The translations under genes were made by a program, and so were the position numbers. Under the pieces are notes generated by a model, which ran no database searches, was not told the DNA's origin, and saw only the letters and a list, made by a program, of their open reading frames with translations. Shown piece after piece: positions 58,420 through 64,000 of a DNA stretch of 64,000 nt. The stretch is taken from NCBI RefSeq assembly GCF_000143535.2, contig NC_037315.1, forward strand, positions 1,736,001 through 1,800,000. The letters run 5' to 3'. Positions within the stretch are counted from its first letter, which is position 1. Each line of letters begins with the position of its first letter. This DNA is from Botrytis cinerea B05.10 (lineage: Eukaryota; Ascomycota; Leotiomycetes; Helotiales; Sclerotiniaceae).

Positions 58420-58925
58420 TTAGGAGGGAGGGGGAGGGGGGAGTGGAAGTTATTTCACGGTGTGTAGGAGTGTAGCTGTGCGGGTGTTGTAGTTTATGAC
58501 ATGATTTAGTCAGATGTTTTGAGTAAGGTTTCAATATTCAATTTGTCAGAATTGGGTCCTTTTATTTCTTTTCACGAGGACAGTAAGGGTTAGGAGTGAT
58601 TAGTTCAAGTTGCAAATTTCACATATCACTCATGTTAAGCGAATAATATCAAAATAAAAATTGGCTGTGGAAGATAAATTAAATCCAGGTATACTTACAC
58701 GAGATAGTTTGATAGTTGAAAGGGTTATATATGAGGAGACAAGGGGGTGGGGAGAAGGTGATGGGAAGAGGGAACATGGAAGAAAAGAAGATGAACTTAC
58801 AATTTGACTGGAGATCTAGTAGCTAGCAAAAGTACTTATAGAGAGTTAGTGTGGTACTCCTTCTGCCTCCTCCTGCCCGCGTCGCTCCTCTAAATTTTCT
58901 CCTGTGCTCTCTCTCTCTCTCTCTC
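58420..58925. other. Intergenic, convergent 3' ends
   Basis: No gene seen. A short CT run (about 58906-58925) directly abuts the amidoligase stop. Confidence 0.6.
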
Positions 58926-60179
58926 TTATTCTTCCTCACGATTCTCATCCTCTATTTCCTTCCGTAGCTTACGTTCTTCTTCCGCCCGTTCCTCTTTCCC
59001 AGCAAAAACCCTTATACCGTAGTAATAAGCTTGTGCTGGACACCCGAGCGCCATGAAGACTTCCACTACAGAGAATTCGTCGACGGTCTTGTGGAAATGT
59101 TCTTTGCAGAATTTTCTCAACACTTCTTCATCCACCGTACTTGCAAATTGGACCAAGGATCTGCAGACAGTTATCCAGTGATAGACTTCCTCGTCGTCGA
59201 AAGTCGACTTGTGCTGTCTGAATTCGATCGTCTTCTTTACCTTTTCTGCGTCCGTTTTGAGGTTGCAGATGGAATACGTGAGTCTGTTAAATAGGCGATC
59301 TTCCTCTATTTTTGGACTTGATAGGATGCTCACAATGTTTTCTACTGTGTCTATTTCTAGGATGCCATCTATGATGGCATCTTCGTCAAATTTTCGCAAA
59401 TCTTCTTCTCCGCCCGTTTCTATTATCTCGTCTCGGTGATCTCGTATGGCCTGCGCAAGCAAGCTGTGTGTTCTTACCGGTTTGGAAAACGCTCTCTGTG
59501 TCATATAATGGGGAGGGTGGATGGTTGCGATTTGGTTTTCGAAAGTGTAAACGAAAGCCATGAGTTTTCTAAGTGTGCGAGCATCAAATCCTTTCTGACC
59601 GTTACCGATATGAACATGGATGTCTGCGCTCAAATCGCAATTAGTCCTATAAACCGAGTCAATGCACTGAAGCATCTTTCTTACCTTTTGCTTGTTTTCT
59701 TCGTTGTAGATGTATGCTGGGCTTTGGATTTCGATGGGCCACCAGAAATATGTATGTGAATTAGTATTATAACTCGAACCGTGGTTGATGGTAGCATCAT
59801 TGGAGATAACCCAATACTTCAAATCTTTGATACTAGGGTCTTTAGATTCTTCCTCATCAGCTTGAGCCACGGCTGGGAGTCCATTTTCTGTAAGAAGTTT
59901 TGCCATGCCTATCTGTAAAGCATCTAACTGTGCATTGAAGTTTTCAAGTGTTTTTTCCCATAGTGCCGTATTCTCCTCAACTACATCAGGGGACTCTAGG
60001 TAAGGAAGAAACTGATCTTTGGGGTACCTCTCCGGCCTCGTAATTCCATGTACATGACGAGGATCATTGGGTTCTGGATCAAGGAATTGATCGGGCACCG
60101 ATTTCACACCAAATTCAAGCTCAAAGCCGAATGTAAGCTCCATCGGGTTTGTTTGTGGGAGAACGTTCTCGTCTGACAT
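58926..60179 (-). CDS. Putative amidoligase-like protein
   Basis: A single exon of 417 aa. It matches the fungal amidoligase-2 group, relatives of the glutamine synthetase/GCS fold: MELTFGFELEFGVKS at the start (Glu residues for metal binding), WVISNDATINHGS, YFWWPIEIQSPAYIYNEEN, SADIHVHIGNGQKGFDARTL and KKTIEFRQHKSTFDDEEVYHW. Together these supply the expected Glu/His metal and ATP ligands. The tail is a charged Glu/Lys/Arg helix. Family expectation: ATP-dependent formation of an amide bond; substrate unknown. No signal peptide, so intracellular. Its 5' end faces a large gene on +. No anomaly was seen. Confidence 0.85.
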   Translation of the reverse strand: MSDENVLPQTNPMELTFGFELEFGVKSVPDQFLDPEPNDPRHVHGITRPERYPKDQFLPYLESPDVVEENTALWEKTLENFNAQLDALQIGMAKLLTENGLPAVAQADEEESKDPSIKDLKYWVISNDATINHGSSYNTNSHTYFWWPIEIQSPAYIYNEENKQKVRKMLQCIDSVYRTNCDLSADIHVHIGNGQKGFDARTLRKLMAFVYTFENQIATIHPPHYMTQRAFSKPVRTHSLLAQAIRDHRDEIIETGGEEDLRKFDEDAIIDGILEIDTVENIVSILSSPKIEEDRLFNRLTYSICNLKTDAEKVKKTIEFRQHKSTFDDEEVYHWITVCRSLVQFASTVDEEVLRKFCKEHFHKTVDEFSVVEVFMALGCPAQAYYYGIRVFAGKEERAEEERKLRKEIEDENREEE

Positions 60180-61311
60180 TTTGGATTTATGTTAGAATAT
60201 GGGCTAATGACTGTCCCCTCAGAACTTCTGGTGTGGTCAGTAGCACAATGCCCTTGTTATATAACAATACGCAGTTCTTTGTATGAATTTTAAGGTTTTC
60301 AACGTCTTTGTCTTTTTGTTCCACCTGAACAACAGTCGAAGACTGAGAGAAGTTGACGGGTCTTGTTTAATCATCATACCGACTGTGAAACTTCCTTTGA
60401 GCTCCTAGCCACTCAACAACGGTCAAGAAACAAAGAACGACCCATCCTTATTCAGTAAAAGGAAAACAGGCCACAATCGTGAGTTGAGTTACAAGACGTA
60501 GCATTTTTCCTGTTACCAGCTTGTTCAAATCATTTTTTTTTCAGATGAGCAGATATGTGCCAGTACTATTCCTAAGCAAATATTCCAACATGTTTATCAT
60601 AATACGATGGCGAAGAGGCTAGGTTTGAGAATGAGGATTGTTCAGTATTCAATCCGCGCCTGGATGTAGTTCATTGACTTTGAGTTGTCGAGGAGCAATC
60701 TCACAGTCTAACTGGCAGTTTCATCTCAGTTCTTATTAGCCTTGACAGACCTTGAGTCACAGTCAAGATTATTCATTACGAGGAAAGAGAAGTCTGATAA
60801 GGCTTAGTGATTCATTCCAAATCCGTTATACACGTGATGTAGAAAGTATTGTCTCAAGATCTTGCCGCCGCAAAAGCAAGATCACACAAGGTCATAAAGA
60901 TCAAAATTGATGGATTATTTCTCTATTTCACCATCCTCGAAAGGAAATCCCTTTCACGGTCTGTGGATTCCATAGATGTTTGGTGGTGATATCTAATTTG
61001 TAATTGCACTGGCTGGATACTCCACGTGACCATGAAGCTGCATGTTATCAATGACAGGGGTGATATTCTCGTTGCGAGGTTTGTATGGCGAGATTACAAG
61101 AGGAAAATTGGGCTGTGATCATTTCACGTAAACTTTCTATCTATATACCATGTCTTTTAAAATACTTAACATAAGTGGGAGTCTTACGATGCAGTATTAT
61201 TACATCTGCATTAGTCAGCTTACTGGGGCTGACAATGATTATCTGCCTACCAAGAAGCTTCTTAAGCATCAACAGTGAGAAGTGCAACACATTCTTCCCC
61301 AGAAAAAGAAA
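60180..61311. other. Divergent promoter interval
   Basis: About 1.1 kb between the amidoligase-like gene (-) and the large gene (+). No gene or clear regulatory motif was recognised. Confidence 0.5.
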
Positions 61312-64000
61312 ATGGCACGTCGAGCTCCTGACGATGACTTATCATATGAGCGTTTCCGTGGTCCTCGCCGAGCAGAAACGTTACCCGTCCGGTTTGATGA
61401 GAACCCCACACAAATACCGGAAATTGGCGTTCACCATGGACGTAGTCGAGAACAGCGCCATGTCGGTGGACCAAGTTCTCCACGACGTATTATAGATGAT
61501 GAAAACGATGATTACGATTTCTACAGTGATCAGCGGTCAACCAGACTACCCCGTCGCACTGTTTCTCCGAGCCCACCACCACGTCACTTTACTAGAAGTC
61601 GTCCCAGAAGTCCGTCTATAGCGTCTGTCAGTCATCGTAGAGACCAGGCGTCATCGTATTATAGCTCGGCGCCTCCTCCTGTGTCTAGTTATGACAAAGC
61701 TGATGACAAAATTTACTTGAAAAGAGCGGCTGCAAGAGAACAACCTTACTCTACCCATCGTACCAGGTCTAGGGAAAGATACCGCTCCAGGTCCAGGTCT
61801 CCCAACCGGTATCGATACAATAGGTCTCGAAGTTCAAGTCATGACAGAGTGCCCAACTTAAACAGCTATGATGGAAGATATGCAATCCCCGAAACTAAGG
61901 CCGCCGAAACCTATATCGAGTCATTCAACCCCGAGTCTGAGGCATATTCTTTCAGGCTTTCCCGCCTTGATAAAAATGCGCTGGAGTCAGAAATAACAGA
62001 TGACTTGAAGTCAGGGTTTTCTGAGAAGGAAGTACCATCTCTCCCGCTTCAGAAACATAAATCGTCGACAATACAACGTCCTAAAATTGATAAGATAATA
62101 CAATCCCATTATAACGGCGATGGAATCATGGGAGGAATACATTCTGTCAATTTTACGATAACCCCTGGGCAAGCTGGACCTACTACAAAAGTGCCCATGC
62201 CTCTTTTCAGTTGGGTGTGAGTGTCTTGATACCTATTTCAAGATGATTACTAATGCTTCAAGTCAATTCGAAGATTCAACAATGGATTTTGAGAGCTTCC
62301 AGGTACGTTTCTTGGCAAATTGCAAAGGTAAACCGTTATATGACTGATGGGTTTTTCTAGAGTGGCATAATGAATCTTGATGGACTGAAAGAAAGTGAAA
62401 GACTTGGTATTTCTAGGCTACTAGACCTCGTGAAAAGAAGATACCATAAAACATTGCAGGTTTCCAGCCGCGCTAAAGTAGGGCATATGATTCCAAAGGT
62501 TCTACAAGAATCGCTCCGCGATGAAACTCCATCCACGTCATTAAAACCAAGGAAACTTACATGGCTTTGTCTACCGTACTTTTCTCTGCAAAAATACACT
62601 TCTTCAAATGTAAAGTCTTCATCCCACCCCCCAAGGACACTCTTACAAGCACGACAATCTATGACACCGAAGGAGCGTGACTTGAAGCAAGCCGTATGCC
62701 ACCTACCAGACACACCAGCAGGATCTTGCTTTCATATCGGCCAGGCTTGGTTTCTCATCCTAGACGACTGTAAATAGAGCCAGCTTGATTTTATTTGAGT
62801 CGTATGAAACTGACTCGACTTCTAGCTTCCATAATATCGTGTTCTGGATTATCTACAGCGCAAATGAGCAAAGACTCCATTTCAAAGACTCCATTTCGAA
62901 ATGACAACGCCAGTTCACTGATGCATACGCTTAACGTGTCTGACTCAGGCTCTGCATTATGGTCATTCCCAATTGGAGAGTGTGCGACATGGATTGTGAG
63001 AATGCTCTATTATGTTCTCATACTTGCTGGTATGATAGCTAATTGCATCTTAGGACTTTATAAAGCATTTCTTCGAGATTTGGCCACTTAGATTTGAATT
63101 TTCGTATGATGGTCACGTAATCGCACCGAAGGATTGGCCAAGGATACTCAAACGAGCCAAAAACTCAAAGGTTTGCCTTGATTTTCGACTAAGGTAAGGT
63201 CTTTAGAGGTGTAATATATTTGGTTATTGTTGACACGTGTCAGCTCAAAGTCAAAAATGCCTCCAGCTGGGGTTCTGATAGCACCGAGTGATTCAATTGG
63301 AGGCTTTGGCCAGAAAGGAAGCCAAAATTCTGAAAAAGATGGTGCCTCCCACCAACCGGACTTGAAAACACCAAAGGAAGGTGTCAATACGAAAGCATCA
63401 TATTCTAAATCTGTTGACGCCTCGACAGCAGCAGAAATAGCCTATTCGGATGAATTCCACCTTTTCAACTGGATGAACACACAAATTGACGTATCAGTTA
63501 CTCCAAGTCTCACCAGAAGCTCGACAACCCGTGATGTTGCGAGTATCAATGAAACTTTGCTACATGACGATCTGCAGGAAATCAACGACTACCTCTTGCA
63601 GAAAACCAATATCAACGAAAAATTTGCGTACAAAGCTAGCCCAAGGCATTCAAGAAAACAGTTTTATGATATTTTGTTTGAAGTTGAAAGCAAAATCCAG
63701 GCGGACCAATCGCTTCAGACAACATATGGATTACAGGTGGAACTTGCCAATGCTGCGGAGGTCCTATTTAGGTTCTTTCTATCCCCACAGGATTCCGGTC
63801 CTACCACTGAAGAATTTTGGGGTCCATTATATGAGATAATCGTAGTGAGTTTCCCGCTTGTCAACTGATTTTAACCCAGGCTAATTATCAGGCAATGCTT
63901 CCGTATGGTCTGATTCAAGCAGATGGGTCTCTAGAGAATGATAATTCAAAATTTGGGCCGCAGAGGTTTTCTGATAGACCTTGGATTGTAGATACGAGAG
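61312..64000 (+). CDS. Large CorA-like/ankyrin-associated protein, N-terminal part (runs off the edge)
   Basis: Exons 61312-62216, 62263-62302, 62361-62769, 62826-62995, 63054-63193, 63244-63844 and 63892 onward all join in phase. The first 200 residues are Arg/Ser/Pro-rich with RS-like stretches (RSRERYRSRSRSPNRYRYNR). From about residue 290 the sequence follows a fungal pattern I associate with large CorA-like, often ankyrin-bearing proteins: PMPLFSWVQFE, KLTWLCLPYFSLQKY, HPPRTLLQARQSMTPKERDL, CHLPDTPAGSCFHIGQAWFL, SALWSFPIGECATWIDF and LRFEFSYDGHVIAPKDWPRI. It then enters a Ser-rich and helical region. Membrane helices, if any, would lie beyond the window. Function is unknown. The ATG at 61312 is the first in frame and follows the interval's last stop. 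Confidence 0.75.

Overview
The window looks like nuclear DNA from a filamentous ascomycete. Genes are compact, with many short introns (about 45-60 bp) that carry GT..AG ends and CTAAC/CTGAC-like branch sites. The protein families are typically fungal: Zn2Cys6 regulators, MFS carriers, GH64 glucanase, Ric8, Med8 and DUF300. Gene flavour and moderately AT-rich base composition suggest a Leotiomycete such as a Botrytis or Sclerotinia relative. That placement is inference, because no search was possible. Exon structures below were assembled by hand from reading frame, splice signals and family conservation.

Layout. 0-3.2 kb: the 3' end of a pirin gene and a six-exon gene for a repeat-rich, GPI-anchored secreted protein. 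3.2-7.0 kb: no confident gene, but coding-looking fragments. 7.0-10.1 kb: MED8 and an MPDU1-like PQ-loop protein. 11.5-15.5 kb: an MFS monocarboxylate-type transporter followed upstream by a Zn2Cys6 regulator on the same strand. 16.0-17.7 kb: a tRNA-Gln(TTG)-like gene in AT-rich DNA and a dual-specificity phosphatase gene interrupted by one in-frame TGA. 18.1-22.7 kb: a ten-exon amidase and the G-alpha chaperone/GEF Ric8. 24.5-32.2 kb: an extracellular or nutritional block with a GH64-type glucanase, a histidine acid phosphatase, and an Upc2-like Zn2Cys6 regulator divergent from a zinc-type dehydrogenase. 32.4-34.8 kb: a decayed STAND/ankyrin (NLR-like) gene. 38.8-40.3 kb: a third Zn2Cys6 gene with an apparent +1 frameshift inside its zinc cluster.

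40.3-54.6 kb: a 14.3 kb interval without a confident gene. Two outward-facing genes flank it. Its right half is a mosaic of different microsatellites and strongly strand-asymmetric, pyrimidine-rich DNA. 54.6-60.2 kb: a DUF300/TMEM184-like membrane protein, a small secreted six-cysteine protein with inhibitor-cystine-knot spacing (split by an intron), and an amidoligase-like protein. 61.3 kb to the right edge: the 5' part of a large multi-exon gene with an Arg/Ser-rich start and a fungal CorA-like/ankyrin-associated domain.

The most noteworthy signals are the knottin-like secreted protein, the repeat-built GPI protein, the three interrupted genes, a dispersed palindromic repeat family whose copies differ largely by transitions, and the very long microsatellite-rich divergent interval.
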